DNA of 64,000 nucleotides from CBDCYN01 sp965224205 (GCA_965224205.1 CBDCYN010000023.1:310001-374000); one strand, 5' to 3'. Positions 8,658 to 18,159 are shown, numbered from the stretch's first letter. The notes: generated by a model from the sequence alone, not told the origin. A program made the numbers and translations.

Positions 8658-9020
8658 TTACCGCTCGGTATTTTTTTCTAAGTAGGCCTTGAGCGCGACG
8701 GCGGAGTTGTGTTGCTCGTCACGTGCAGCGTAAACGAAAGTCACCCGCCTCGCGGCCGCGGCGATCACCTGTCGCAGCTGCGCCACTGAAGCGGAGTTCT
8801 GGTCGAGCTCGTCGTGGTAATAACGACGAAACTGATCCCATCGCGCCGTGTCGTGGCGGTACCATTGGCGAAGCCGCGTACTGGGGGCGATCTCCTTGAG
8901 CCAGACATCCACCGCCGCAGCGTCTTTAGTCAACCCCCGCGGCCACAACCGCTCGACAAGGATGCGGATGCCGTCCTCCTGAGACGGTGATTCGTACACG
9001 CGTTTGAGTCGGATCGTCAC
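8658..9020 (-). CDS. DUF488 family protein
   Basis: A 120-residue cytoplasmic protein with the DUF488 hallmarks: an N-terminal IRLKRVYE, then DGIRILVERLWPRG, the basic WLKEIAPST segment, and a C-terminal strand TFVYAARDEQHN with the Asn-Ser that follows. Length matches the family. The function of DUF488 is not established; some members are found with stress or metal-related genes. The gene is isolated here, downstream of the exported-protein cluster and reading towards the candidate RNA at 8336. Confidence 0.88.
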   Translation of the reverse strand: MTIRLKRVYESPSQEDGIRILVERLWPRGLTKDAAAVDVWLKEIAPSTRLRQWYRHDTARWDQFRRYYHDELDQNSASVAQLRQVIAAAARRVTFVYAARDEQHNSAVALKAYLEKNTER

Positions 9021-9634
9021 GGCCAGCGTCGTCAGGAAGATATGGGAAGTAAGCTCCAGCGGGTCGCCTCAGGGTTGTCGAGGGGGCGTCCCATCCACGA
9101 AAGAACACGGTAATGCCTTATGGTTGTGTTATACCTGAGTTCGGGATGAGGCTGACCTGCCTTTCTGCGATCCCAAATACCCAGGTTACGGAATCTGAAA
9201 ATGGATCGATTCAAGGGGGGGCAGGCCAGAACCCTTGATCCGATGTTTCATTCCCAAATATACAGACCTCAGGTTGCTCACTCCGCTTATCCCGAACTCA
9301 GGTTTCTATTTTAATGTCCGTGATATTGACCTCACAAACTTCCTTCAATAGCATATAGGATAAAAGAACAGTCGAGTTATTTTGAGGAATCGACGTTCTG
9401 AATGGGGATCACCGAGAAGAGAGTGATTCATATTTTATCAATTGGGGTCTGGCAGGGTGATAAGTGGTGTTTGTGTATCATCATAGGGCGAGAGATATAA
9501 GCATACATCTATAAATAGGGCTATCGTCCCTGTCCTCGTGAGGTGTCGGTGCTTGCGCTGCAACGCCAGACAGCGAAAAGGGCTGAGGCGGTGGGGATGT
9601 CGTTTTTCATCATTTTTTCCAGGAAAGGAGTTTC
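9021..9634. other. intergenic with a 171-bp inverted-repeat element
   Basis: This stretch holds the 15-bp inverted repeat pair at 9133/9303 and is AT-richer from about 9240 to 9530. No gene is supported. It contains the upstream region of the VPLPA-type gene at 9635. Confidence 0.5.
9133..9303. repeat. element bounded by 15-bp perfect inverted repeats
   Basis: ACCTGAGTTCGGGAT at 9133-9147 is repeated exactly in inverse at 9289-9303. A shorter echo (CCCAAATA...CAGGTT) occurs twice inside. The layout resembles a small non-autonomous element, but only one copy is present in the window and no target duplication was seen. Confidence 0.45.
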
Positions 9635-10363
9635 ATGGTTTTTCCGAAAACGGAGATGGTGCTCGTCGTATTGGGGGGCCTGTCGTTGGCGGCCAGTGGC
9701 GTGGAGGCGGCCAGTATCTTGATTGATGACTTCGATACCGGTGAGGGCCGCGTCGAGTTCACCTCCAGCGCCAACAACCCGGGCCCGGATAGCTTTGTGG
9801 CGCCCTCAGCCATCGGCGGGTACCGCACGCTCGAGATCATCGGATTCCCCACCGATAGCGACCAGCTTGCTCTGGGAACGGTGCTTGAGGTTAAGATGAG
9901 TAATGAAGGCCAGTCGCAGGGCACGTTTTCATCCGGGGGCCGCACCCGTACCACCTGGGATGCTAACGGCGCGGGGCTGGGCGGGATCGACCTCACCGAC
10001 GGAGGGGTTGAGGACACGTTCAACTTCGACATCGTCTTCATCGATCAAGGGACGTTGACGCTCAAGTTCAATATCGTGTCGGATACGTTCGGGGTCGCCT
10101 CGTTCGAGACGTCGTCGATGATCGCGGGCATGTTTGCCGCCCCGTACTCCGACTTTACCGGCGACAGCAGCGTCTTCACCAGTGTCGACGAGATCAATCT
10201 GGAGATCACCACGGACCCTCAACAGGATATCCGGATCGACAACATTTTGACCTCAGCCGGGCCGATGATCGTCGTCCCGGTCCCCGCTGCGGCGTGGTCG
10301 GGTTTGGCGTTGCTGGGCGCGGTGGGCCTCGCCGCTAAGCTCCGCCAAGCCGGTGGAGAGTAA
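9635..10363 (+). CDS. VPLPA/PEP-CTERM-type exported protein
   Basis: A 242-residue secreted protein. A signal peptide (about residues 1-25, ending GVEAAS) is followed by an acidic, beta-rich domain without cysteines (starting ILIDDFDTGEGRVEF). The C-terminus has the tripartite exosortase signal: the motif VPVPAAAW, a hydrophobic helix (GLALLGAVGLAA) and a basic end (KLRQ). This is the VPLPA variant of PEP-CTERM, so the protein should be cleaved and anchored or released at the envelope by an exosortase. AAAGGAG precedes the ATG. A perfect hairpin terminator follows at 10395. The soluble domain has no function I can name. Confidence 0.8.
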   Translation: MVFPKTEMVLVVLGGLSLAASGVEAASILIDDFDTGEGRVEFTSSANNPGPDSFVAPSAIGGYRTLEIIGFPTDSDQLALGTVLEVKMSNEGQSQGTFSSGGRTRTTWDANGAGLGGIDLTDGGVEDTFNFDIVFIDQGTLTLKFNIVSDTFGVASFETSSMIAGMFAAPYSDFTGDSSVFTSVDEINLEITTDPQQDIRIDNILTSAGPMIVVPVPAAAWSGLALLGAVGLAAKLRQAGGE

Positions 10364-10394
10364 AATGTTCTGATCAGCGTCTCAGTGACTAACC

Positions 10395-10436
10395 AAAGAA
10401 AACACGGCTTGCGAGCAAGCCGTGTTTTCTTTTTGG
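10395..10436 (+). terminator. intrinsic terminator of the VPLPA-type gene
   Basis: An 18-base arm (10395-10412) pairs perfectly with 10415-10432, giving a stem of at least 17 bp with a tiny loop. T-rich DNA (CTTTTTGG) follows. The symmetrical A- and T-rich ends mean it could also stop leuC transcription from the opposite side. Confidence 0.9.
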
Positions 10437-10600
10437 ATTCACGTCTGGCGTTCGAAGGATTGCGATTAGCCAGCCTCTCCAATTACTTGACCTCAATCAG
10501 ATGATGGGCATGCAGATGCAATTATTACTCAAACTTTCAAATCACGCGAAAGCATGTATGCATAATGATGCTGTCCTTGTAACTGAATAGGCACACGCCC

Positions 10601-12007
10601 TCACACCACCCCCGCCGACCCCGTCACGATCGGTTCGCTCACGTATTCCCTCGGGTCAGTGACATGACCGGTTAGGGCGCTGGCCGCGACGGTTAGCGGT
10701 GACGCCAGATAAACCCCGGCCTCCTTATGGCCCATGCGGCCGGGGAAGTTGCGGTTGGTGGTGGAGATGCAGTTGATCGGTTCATTGAGGCGGCCGAACG
10801 TGTCGGCCGGGCCGCCGAGGCAGGCGGCGCAGCTCGACGGGCCGACGATGCACCCGGCGTCGAGCAAAACCTGCTCGATGTTTCTCTCGCCATCAGCCAC
10901 GGGTTCGCCGCGCACGTTCAGACGCTTCATGTCCGCATGGACCTCGGTCGATCCCGGAACAACAAAAGTCGGTATTTTGACTTTATTCCCGTCCAGGATC
11001 GCCGCTGAGAAGATCATGTCGGTGATCTTCCCGCCGGTGCACGAGCCGATGTAGGCGCGGTCTAGCTTCACGTCGCGGCAGTTGTGGGCGGTGTCTTTGT
11101 TGTCGGGGCTGTGCGGCTTGGCGACCAGCGGCTCGAGGGCGCCCAGGTCCCATTCGTATTCGTAACAATATTCCGCACCTGGGTCGTCTTCATAAATGGT
11201 CCAGTCCGGGAGATTCGAGCGGTGCCTAACGTACGCGAGGGTCTTCTCGTCCACGTCGCACACGCCGTTTTTCCCGCCGGCTTCGATGGCCATATTCGTC
11301 AAGGTCATGCGGTCTTCGAGGGTAAGCGATGCTACGCCGTCGCCGGTGAAGTACATCGTCTTGTAGGTGGCCCCAGAGACGGAGATCTGCCCGATCACGG
11401 CCAGGATCAGGTCCTTGGCGGTCAGGTAGGGCGGGATCTGGCCGTGGAAGACGAACTTCATCGTCGGCGGGACCTTGAGCCAGGTCTTGCCGGTGCCCAG
11501 GACAAACGCGGCGTCGGTGTTGCCGATGCCGGTGGCGAACTGGCCGAAGGCGCCGGCGGTGCAGGTGTGGCTGTCGGTGCCCAGGAGGATCTCGCCGGGG
11601 CGGATGTGCCCCTCCTCGGGCAGGGCCTTGTGACACACGCCTTTGTACTGGGTCTTGGTGGGGTCCTTGTAGGGGTTGGGCATGCCCTGGCCCTGGATGA
11701 AGTCAGGGTCGTAGTAGTACTTGAGCCCCTGAGCTTTGACGAAGTCGCGCAGGATCTGCACGTTGCGGTGGCACTTGTCGTCAGCAGTGAAGATGTAATG
11801 GTCGGGGATGATCACGACGCGGTCCGGGTCCCAGACCTTGGCGTCGGCGCCGAAGCGTTCCTTGAAGATCCCGATCGTACCCGGCCCGCACACGTCGTGG
11901 GTCATGAGGATGTCGACATCGACCCAGATGTTTTCTCCGGGGGTTACAGCGTCGCGCCCGGCGTGGGCGGCGAGTATTTTTTCGGTCATAGCCATCGGTC
12001 GGGCCAT
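10601..12007 (-). CDS. leuC: 3-isopropylmalate dehydratase large subunit
   Basis: A 468-residue aconitase-superfamily protein that isomerises 2- to 3-isopropylmalate in leucine biosynthesis. The [4Fe-4S] ligands are visible as GSCTGGK (one Cys) and the CAAC pair in PSSCAACLGG. Substrate-binding segments such as GTDSHTCTAGAFG are intact. AAGGAG eight bases before the ATG fixes the start. Length fits bacterial LeuC, but distinguishing LeuC from homoaconitase-like relatives by eye is not certain. The small subunit (leuD) is not adjacent; the downstream gene on this strand is far away. Upstream lie two PEP-CTERM genes on the same strand, which are unlikely to share its function. Confidence 0.88.
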   Translation of the reverse strand: MARPMAMTEKILAAHAGRDAVTPGENIWVDVDILMTHDVCGPGTIGIFKERFGADAKVWDPDRVVIIPDHYIFTADDKCHRNVQILRDFVKAQGLKYYYDPDFIQGQGMPNPYKDPTKTQYKGVCHKALPEEGHIRPGEILLGTDSHTCTAGAFGQFATGIGNTDAAFVLGTGKTWLKVPPTMKFVFHGQIPPYLTAKDLILAVIGQISVSGATYKTMYFTGDGVASLTLEDRMTLTNMAIEAGGKNGVCDVDEKTLAYVRHRSNLPDWTIYEDDPGAEYCYEYEWDLGALEPLVAKPHSPDNKDTAHNCRDVKLDRAYIGSCTGGKITDMIFSAAILDGNKVKIPTFVVPGSTEVHADMKRLNVRGEPVADGERNIEQVLLDAGCIVGPSSCAACLGGPADTFGRLNEPINCISTTNRNFPGRMGHKEAGVYLASPLTVAASALTGHVTDPREYVSEPIVTGSAGVV

Positions 12008-12230
12008 GCTGGGGCTCCTTGGATTCGATATTAGCTTATCTTGAATCTTTTTTGAATGACACCGCGGCAGGCCGCCCGTAGCCTCTGCAAAATATACGAC
12101 CCCGTTTGTGATGTGTTCGCAGACAGCCTGATCATCGATGAATCATAGGACTCAAGTCTCTGACCCTGCGCCAAGATCGATCTAAGGGGGACAGGCCGAG
12201 CTAACGCGTCGGCGTTCAGCCACCCTACCC

Positions 12231-13007
12231 TCATCCTCGAAAGCCGCGGCCGCAGCCGATGGTCATGCCGATCACGATCAGTAGAGAGGCCGACGGTTCC
12301 GGGACCAATGTCCCGTGGATCCGGAACGTCCCGTTGGGCGGTGGGACGGAGATCGGCTTCCAGCGGCCGCCGTCTATGCGTGTCGCATAGCCCAGGCTGC
12401 CCTGCTTGCCCAGGGCGTGTATGTTCCACCTCACCTCCGTGTCGCCCGAGACGTCTACCGCCAGCCAGTAGGCCTCCCCAGCCTTTAGCGTGGGGTTCTG
12501 GACCGAAAGGGCTGTGGTCAGCGGCGTCAGTGACAATGTAAAGGCCGGCTCGATGGGCAGGTCGCTCAAGTGAATGGTATCCAGGAGCTTATTAGGTCGG
12601 CCGGATTTTTCTGAAAACAGATGGAGTCTTGCTGCATTGGTTCCCCTTATGTTTGCCAGAACAATATCCACCGAATCGACGGTGTAGCTCGCCGACGGGC
12701 TTAGCTGAAACCTCGACGCGAGGTCAAGATCGTACGAGACATTCGGGTAGGCTTGATCCCCGCCCACGAAGAGCCCTTGGACAGCGTAGCTGTCGCCAGG
12801 GCCGAAGTTGCTGAACACGACGCTGCCGTGCGCTGATTGCCAGGATGAACCAGCGATCAACAGGGCCAAAACCATCGGCAGATGAGCGACCACGCCCTTG
12901 GACAGGGCTGTGAACCCTTGCGCGCCTACCGCCCGCACGAGATCACCCGCCCGGCGATTGATCGCCGCGATCGTTGTCGACACGGAGGTTGGCTTGAACC
13001 ACTTCAT
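12231..13007 (-). CDS. PEP-CTERM protein, choice-of-anchor-like domain
   Basis: A 258-residue exported protein. An unusually long N-terminal region (about 45 residues, basic and amphipathic) precedes the hydrophobic core (MVLALLIAGSSW) and the likely cleavage after SAHG. The mature domain begins SVVFSNFGPGDSY and resembles the choice-of-anchor domains common in PEP-CTERM proteins. The C-terminus carries VPEPSASLL, a short hydrophobic helix and a basic tail (GRGFRG). The start at 13007 is chosen because AGGAAACGAG lies just upstream; an earlier ATG at 13037 would add 10 lysine-rich residues. It is a close paralog of the next gene, so the pair arose by tandem duplication. Confidence 0.8.
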   Translation of the reverse strand: MKWFKPTSVSTTIAAINRRAGDLVRAVGAQGFTALSKGVVAHLPMVLALLIAGSSWQSAHGSVVFSNFGPGDSYAVQGLFVGGDQAYPNVSYDLDLASRFQLSPSASYTVDSVDIVLANIRGTNAARLHLFSEKSGRPNKLLDTIHLSDLPIEPAFTLSLTPLTTALSVQNPTLKAGEAYWLAVDVSGDTEVRWNIHALGKQGSLGYATRIDGGRWKPISVPPPNGTFRIHGTLVPEPSASLLIVIGMTIGCGRGFRG

Positions 13008-13122
13008 CTCGTTTCCTTTTTTTCTTTTCTTTGTCATGTCTCGATCCTGGATGAAAATGGGGGTTGATCGTGTACACAGCAAGGTTATTTTCGGTGTCCT
13101 ATACGTCGTCGGCGCGGTCCTT

Positions 13123-13911
13123 TCATACCTGTGGGGAAGATATCCGCTGATCGCGAGGGCACCGGGAGCCGCGGGCGAATCCGATGGTCATGCCGATCAC
13201 GATCAGTAGAGCGGTCGACGGCTCCGGAATCAACGTCCCGTTGATGCGGAAGGCCCCGTTGGGGGGAGGAGTAAAAATCGGCTCCCAAGGACCCCCGTCT
13301 TCGCGCGTCGCAAAGCCTAGCGCCCCCTGGTTATTTTGGTTCCATCTCACCGCTGTGTCCCCCGATACATCCACCGCCAGCCAGTAGGTCCCTCCAGCTT
13401 GTAACGTGGGGTTCTGTGCTGAGAGGGCCGTGGTTAGTGGCGGCGAAAAAACCGGATCAGTGGGCAAGTCAGTTAAGTGGATCGTCTCCAGAGGCTGATC
13501 CGGCTGGCCGGCCTTGTCTGAAAACAGGTGGAGCCTGGCGATATTGCTTCCACCCACGTTGGCGAAAACAATCTCCACCGAATCGAAGATGTAACTCGTC
13601 GACGGGCTAACCTGAAATCTCGATGCGATGTCGAGATCGTGGGGGAAGGTGGCAAAGGCTTGATCCCCATTTAAGACGAATCCCGGGCTGTCGTAGCTGT
13701 CGCCTGGGCCTAGATTGCTGAAGACCACGCTGCCGTGTGCCGCCTGCCAGGAGGAACTCACGATAAGCAGGCTCAAGACCATCGTGAGACGAACGACCCC
13801 GTGCGCAGAGACGCCCCTTAATCCGGCGCTCACCGCCTGGGCCTGATAGCCCGCCAGACGAGTGATCGCTGCCCTTGTTCTAGGCGCACGAGTTTGTTTT
13901 ATAAACTTCAT
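13123..13911 (-). CDS. PEP-CTERM protein, tandem paralog
   Basis: A 262-residue exported protein paralogous to the one at 12231. They share the long basic pre-signal region, the SVVFSNLGPGDSY start of the mature domain, the TYWLAVDVSGDT segment, PPPNGAFRI and the IPEPSTALL sorting motif followed by a hydrophobic helix and an Arg-containing tail. AAGGAGA about eight bases before the ATG supports the start. The last 15 residues (CPRDQRISSPQV region) extend beyond the usual short basic tail. Both genes read in the same direction with 116 bases between them, so they may be co-transcribed. A structural or surface role is likely; no catalytic motif is visible. Confidence 0.8.
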   Translation of the reverse strand: MKFIKQTRAPRTRAAITRLAGYQAQAVSAGLRGVSAHGVVRLTMVLSLLIVSSSWQAAHGSVVFSNLGPGDSYDSPGFVLNGDQAFATFPHDLDIASRFQVSPSTSYIFDSVEIVFANVGGSNIARLHLFSDKAGQPDQPLETIHLTDLPTDPVFSPPLTTALSAQNPTLQAGGTYWLAVDVSGDTAVRWNQNNQGALGFATREDGGPWEPIFTPPPNGAFRINGTLIPEPSTALLIVIGMTIGFARGSRCPRDQRISSPQV

Positions 13912-14097
13912 ATTCTTTTCTCTCCTTTACTCTTTCGCATCGCGAAGATGACGCTTTCTAATCCACCTCTTACCGTAGGTTCGGGCAGCACATGCTGACA
14001 ATCAACGGGTCCGGCAAGCCCTTCGCCAACGGCGGCACAAACTCATCAATTACCATTCATTGTATAGAGGACAACGTACGTCACCAAGATTTTTTCC

Positions 14098-15303
14098 GTG
14101 AAATGGATAAAGATTCTGATCCATCTGGTCCTTGAATGGGGGCTAAGATTACCTATGTTTGTTGCTTGGCGTCTGCATCGGGTGGTGCCTTTGAGGGCAG
14201 TAGCGATGGTATTCGCGGCCACCGTGGCCCTTGGGCCAAACACAGTACGGGCGGAAGACGACACGGTGACCGAGCCGGCCCGGCTCGGCGCCTACCGTGC
14301 CACGTTCACGCAACGCTCGCCCCTGAGTTCATTCAAGGGCCTCGCCGACCGCACCGGTCTGCGCCGCCCCGGCTCGCCGGATGAGCACGACATCACCCAA
14401 GAGACGTTCGAGGTCTACGTGCCCCCGGACTACAGCCCCGATGAGCCGTACGGCCTGCTGGTATGGATCAACGCGATCGACCACGGCCGGGCGTTTGATC
14501 ATTACCAGCCCGTGCTCGACCGCCACCGCCTGATCTGGATCGGGGCCAACCGCAGCGGTAACAATCACGATACCCTCCGCCGGATGGCCCTGGCGATGGA
14601 CGGGGCGTTCAACATCCTCCAGCGGTACTCGATCGACCCCGACCGCGTGTACATCAGCGGGTATTCCGGGGGCGGGCGCGTGGCCAGTTTGCTTGCCCCC
14701 ACCCACCCCGAAGTCTTCCGGGGTGCCACGTACTTCCTCGGCTGTAATAAACCTAAAGGGAAAGTCACCAAAGACGCCAAGCAGCAGATGCGGTTCGTGC
14801 ACGTGACCGGCGATGAGGATTTCAACCTCCAAGACACGCGCAACGTCCACGCGTTTTATACCAACGCGAAATTCCGCCACGCCACCCTGATCGAGCTAAA
14901 GAACCAGGTCCATGACCTGCCCGGGGCCGAAGGATTCGAGAAAGGGATCACGCCACTCGACCAGCCGCTGTATGACAGCGCCGCCACGTGGTTCAAGCAG
15001 GCCAAGCGCAAAGACAAGATCAACAGCCTCGGCGACGCCTGGCAGCTCTACACCAAGGCCGCGCAGTGGGGCCGGCGGCAAGACTTCGTCGCCCAAGCCG
15101 AAGCCCGAGCCAGCCAGATCCGTGACCAATATCAGCAGCAGATCCAGGAGGCACGGCGATTGGTCGAAGACAAGAAATACACCCCCGCCATCGCGATGCT
15201 CAACCGGATGGAACGCCAGTACAGCCACCTGGCCCGACGAGACATCGAACAACTCCGCTCGCAGTTACGCTCTCAACAACGCACGACAGGGGGCTGGCGG
15301 TAA
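14098..15303 (+). CDS. exported alpha/beta hydrolase (esterase-like)
   Basis: A protein of up to 401 residues. After a signal peptide (cleavage near VRAED) comes an alpha/beta hydrolase domain with the strand VYVPPDYSP, the nucleophile elbow GYSGGG (S190), an acidic residue in VTGDEDF (D239 or D241) and the catalytic His in QVHDLPG (H272). These are the features of esterase/depolymerase-type hydrolases. A C-terminal helical region (about 290-400) with repeated Gln/Arg-rich helices resembles a TPR-like or coiled scaffold. The GTG at 14098 has no ribosome-binding site; ATG 14155 gives a more ordinary signal peptide and may be the true start. The substrate is unknown; an exported ester or polymer is plausible. 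Confidence 0.72.
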   Translation: MKWIKILIHLVLEWGLRLPMFVAWRLHRVVPLRAVAMVFAATVALGPNTVRAEDDTVTEPARLGAYRATFTQRSPLSSFKGLADRTGLRRPGSPDEHDITQETFEVYVPPDYSPDEPYGLLVWINAIDHGRAFDHYQPVLDRHRLIWIGANRSGNNHDTLRRMALAMDGAFNILQRYSIDPDRVYISGYSGGGRVASLLAPTHPEVFRGATYFLGCNKPKGKVTKDAKQQMRFVHVTGDEDFNLQDTRNVHAFYTNAKFRHATLIELKNQVHDLPGAEGFEKGITPLDQPLYDSAATWFKQAKRKDKINSLGDAWQLYTKAAQWGRRQDFVAQAEARASQIRDQYQQQIQEARRLVEDKKYTPAIAMLNRMERQYSHLARRDIEQLRSQLRSQQRTTGGWR

Positions 15304-15538
15304 GGGAGTCCTGCGGGGCATCCTTATAAAGCTCGTCTTGCCTGTCACGCCAGGGCATACAGGAGTGGTATGGGCCGATCCAGAGTAGGCCGGCCGGCGG
15401 TGTCCCTCGTATCCAGGGTGACCCGTACATGGCGGTAACCTCTAAAAAAGTCAAACGCATCGACAAGCGGTAAGATGCTACCCGATGGATCTGTCCATCA
15501 ACGGCTACTGAGCCTATTATTTCCACTGGAGGAAAGCC

Positions 15539-16633
15539 GTGTCTGTACAAGCCCCGAAATCCACAAGAAATAAGGCACGATCGTGGCGGAAGAAGATCCG
15601 TTTCGGGGTCCTGTACGTGCTATTCCTTTTCGTGGTCGCAGAGGTCGGCGCCCGGGTGTATTGGCGGATCACGGCGTGGGTGTCGCCGTGGCACCCCAGC
15701 GAGTTGGTCACCCAGCGCTTCTACCCTGAACTGGGGTCGCGGCTACACCAGGAGGCTTCTGATCCTCACGACGATGGGTTCGATATCCTCCTGCTGGGCG
15801 GGTCGGTGTTGCACGATGACTGGGGGGATATCCACGACCGGCTAGTACGCGGCCTACACGACGCGGGGCTTGACGACGCCCGAGTGTTTAACCTCGCTGT
15901 CCCCGCCCACACCAGCCGTGACAGCCTGCTGAAGTATCAGTGGTGTGTTGAACGCAACGAACCGTTCGATCTGGTAGTGGTGTACCACGGGATCAACGAG
16001 ACGAGGATGAATAACTGCCCGCCGGGGATGTTCCGGGAAGACTACAGCCACGTCTCGTGGTACGCGATGGTCAATGCGTTGCACCCGCAGAGTGTGGCCA
16101 ATTGGGTCTTGTTCCCGTATACCGTTCGATACGCTTGGGTGAGCCTGCTCGATCAGGCCGGGGCGTATGCGCCGCGGACGCGCCCCAAGCCCGAGTGGAT
16201 GCCCTATGGAGCGTCGGTGCACACGGAAGCCGCGTTCGAGAAGAATATCCGCCAGATCGTCGAGATGGCTGGCGACCGGGGCGAGGCGGTCGTGCTGGTC
16301 ACGTTCGCGTACAGGGTGGTCGAGGACCCACCTGAGGAATTCGACCCCCGCCAGATGCCCGGCTACGCGATCCCCGACTTCAAGGGCGCCTGCCCGATCG
16401 AGATCTGGGGCCAGCTTAGCCACGTCACCGGGGCGATCGATCTCCACAACGGGGCGCTACGCCGTTTGGCCGATCGTTACGCGCACGTGACCCTCTTTGA
16501 CCAGGCAGCGTTGATGTCACAAGACCCCCGCTACTTCTGTGATATCTGCCACTTCACCCGCGCCGGGTGTGAGCGATTTGTCGAAAATTTGATACCGGTG
16601 ATCGTCGATCGGTACCAGGCTCAAAAGAATTGA
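15539..16633 (+). CDS. membrane-anchored SGNH/GDSL-type hydrolase
   Basis: A 364-residue protein with one N-terminal membrane helix (about residues 21-38) after a basic segment, so the body faces the periplasm. SGNH blocks are present: the nucleophile in LLLGGSVL (S89), block III in YHGINETR (G151, N153), and block V in DICHFT (D335, H338). These catalyse ester or acyl hydrolysis. GGAGGAA precedes the GTG start. It follows the exported hydrolase on the same strand with 235 bases between. Such anchored SGNH proteins often act on cell-wall or exopolysaccharide acyl groups; the actual substrate cannot be read from sequence. Confidence 0.78.
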   Translation: MSVQAPKSTRNKARSWRKKIRFGVLYVLFLFVVAEVGARVYWRITAWVSPWHPSELVTQRFYPELGSRLHQEASDPHDDGFDILLLGGSVLHDDWGDIHDRLVRGLHDAGLDDARVFNLAVPAHTSRDSLLKYQWCVERNEPFDLVVVYHGINETRMNNCPPGMFREDYSHVSWYAMVNALHPQSVANWVLFPYTVRYAWVSLLDQAGAYAPRTRPKPEWMPYGASVHTEAAFEKNIRQIVEMAGDRGEAVVLVTFAYRVVEDPPEEFDPRQMPGYAIPDFKGACPIEIWGQLSHVTGAIDLHNGALRRLADRYAHVTLFDQAALMSQDPRYFCDICHFTRAGCERFVENLIPVIVDRYQAQKN

Positions 16634-16673
16634 CACACGATCGGCTCCATCCGTAGTGACCCGTTTCGTAGGC

Positions 16674-16737
16674 CCGGCTACGCCGGACATCGGCCAATGA
16701 AACCGACCGAATACGAAAGAACGTCCGGCCTAGCCGG
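16674..16737. repeat. 15-bp imperfect inverted repeat
   Basis: CCGGCTACGCCGGAC (16674-16688) pairs with 16723-16737 with one mismatch, across a 34-base loop. It follows the SGNH gene and could act as a terminator-like structure; no T-run follows. Confidence 0.4.
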
Positions 16738-16855
16738 CCCCGCACGTCTTTAGCTACATTGTTTTTCACGGTAAGCTTGATGGGTCGTGAGCCGAGTGTC
16801 ACGCCAGGACGCGTACGTTATTGCGAGATACCGGGTTCCGTAAAGAAGGGCTGAT

Positions 16856-17989
16856 ATGAACCAACGGAAGTCAGCGGCGAATCGTCCTGCCACACCACCG
16901 CACTTAATCGCCCGGCTTAAGAAGTTGCGAACCCGCGCCAAAGAGCACGACTGGGGCATCGACGCGCTGCTGATCAACAACCCGCGTGATATCCGTTACC
17001 TCACCGGGTTTATCGGCGACGACAGCTGGGCGGTGGTCCCGATCCGGTCATCAGCGGTGACCGTGATCAGCGATTCACGGTTTGATGAGCAAATCCGACG
17101 CGACGCGCCCCATGTTACGGTCATGATGCGCAAGGGCTCCGTCTCCGATGAAATCAAGAACTGGATGGAACACCGCGGGATCGAGAAGCTCGGCCTCCAA
17201 GAGGGGCATATCACGCTCTCGCAACGGCGGGCCCTGGCCAAGAAGCTGGGGGCTAAACGCCTGGTCGCGATCGACGACGGGCTGATCCAGCAGCGATCGG
17301 TCAAAAACGAACATGAAATCAAAGCCATCCGCAGGGCGTTAAAGATCCAGCAAGAGGCCTATCAACGGACCCTGGCATGGATCGAGCCGGGGCAAAGCGA
17401 GAATGAGGTCGCCGCGTATCTGGAGTATCAGATGCGGTCGCTGGGGGCCGACGGGCCCAGCTTCCCCACCATCATCGCAGCCGATGCCAACGCCAGCCTC
17501 CCCCACGCGGTGCCCGGGTCGAGAAAAGTACGTCCCCGCGGGAGCGTGCTGATCGATTGGGGGGCACGCTGGAACGGGTACTGCTCAGACCTGACGCGCG
17601 TTATCGCGATCGGGAAGATGAAGCCGAAGGTCCGGGAGATCTACATCATCGTCCGCGACGCCCAGCAGGCCGCGATAGAGACCATCGCCCCGGGCGTGCC
17701 GGCGAAGCAGGTGGACACCGCGGCACGTCAACTTATCGATAAAGCCGGTTATGGCAGCCACTTCGGCCATTCATTGGGGCACGGCCTCGGCTTAGATGTC
17801 CATGAACAACCCACGTTATCGAGCCGATCCCATGGCGTCCTTGAACCCGGGCAGGTCGTCACGGTCGAGCCTGGGATATATCTGCCGGGAGTCGGTGGGG
17901 TGCGGATCGAAGATGATGTTTTGGTGACGGCGCGTGGCCGACGGGTGCTTAGCCGTTTGCCCAGCGACCTGGAATCCGCGATCATTTAA
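16856..17989 (+). CDS. M24 family Xaa-Pro aminopeptidase
   Basis: A 377-residue metallopeptidase that removes N-terminal residues ahead of proline. The creatinase-like N-terminal domain (about 1-155) is followed by the pita-bread catalytic domain with all five metal ligands: D234 (IDWGA), D245 (CSDLTR), H309 (GHGLG), E338 (VEPGIY) and E352 (RIEDD). Length matches short PepP/PepQ-type proteins rather than the 440-residue E. coli PepP. The gene stands upstream of accB, as it does next to acc and efp genes in many bacteria. The ATG at 16856 is the first in frame, with no strong ribosome-binding site. Confidence 0.92.
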   Translation: MNQRKSAANRPATPPHLIARLKKLRTRAKEHDWGIDALLINNPRDIRYLTGFIGDDSWAVVPIRSSAVTVISDSRFDEQIRRDAPHVTVMMRKGSVSDEIKNWMEHRGIEKLGLQEGHITLSQRRALAKKLGAKRLVAIDDGLIQQRSVKNEHEIKAIRRALKIQQEAYQRTLAWIEPGQSENEVAAYLEYQMRSLGADGPSFPTIIAADANASLPHAVPGSRKVRPRGSVLIDWGARWNGYCSDLTRVIAIGKMKPKVREIYIIVRDAQQAAIETIAPGVPAKQVDTAARQLIDKAGYGSHFGHSLGHGLGLDVHEQPTLSSRSHGVLEPGQVVTVEPGIYLPGVGGVRIEDDVLVTARGRRVLSRLPSDLESAII

Positions 17990-18050
17990 TGATATGAGAT
18001 TGGAAGTTGAAGAATCGCCGGTAGGGCTAACTTGATCGGGGACGATGCTA

Positions 18051-18159
18051 TCATACCCCTGCCGGAGGAAATTGCGGCACGGTTCGTGTACGCGGCAGAT
18101 CACCCTTCGGGGTCCAGCGTGTATCCGACGCGGTATTGTTGATACGCGATTCGCCTATT
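18051..18159 (+). repeat. copy 3 of the ~105-bp dispersed repeat
   Basis: One of the best-preserved copies: GGCACGGTTCGTGTACGCGGCA, then CTTCGGGGTCCAGCGTGTATC, then CGACGCGGTATTG and GATACGCGAT. It sits between the peptidase gene and accB, within the likely accB leader. (Blocks are quoted separately.). Confidence 0.75.
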
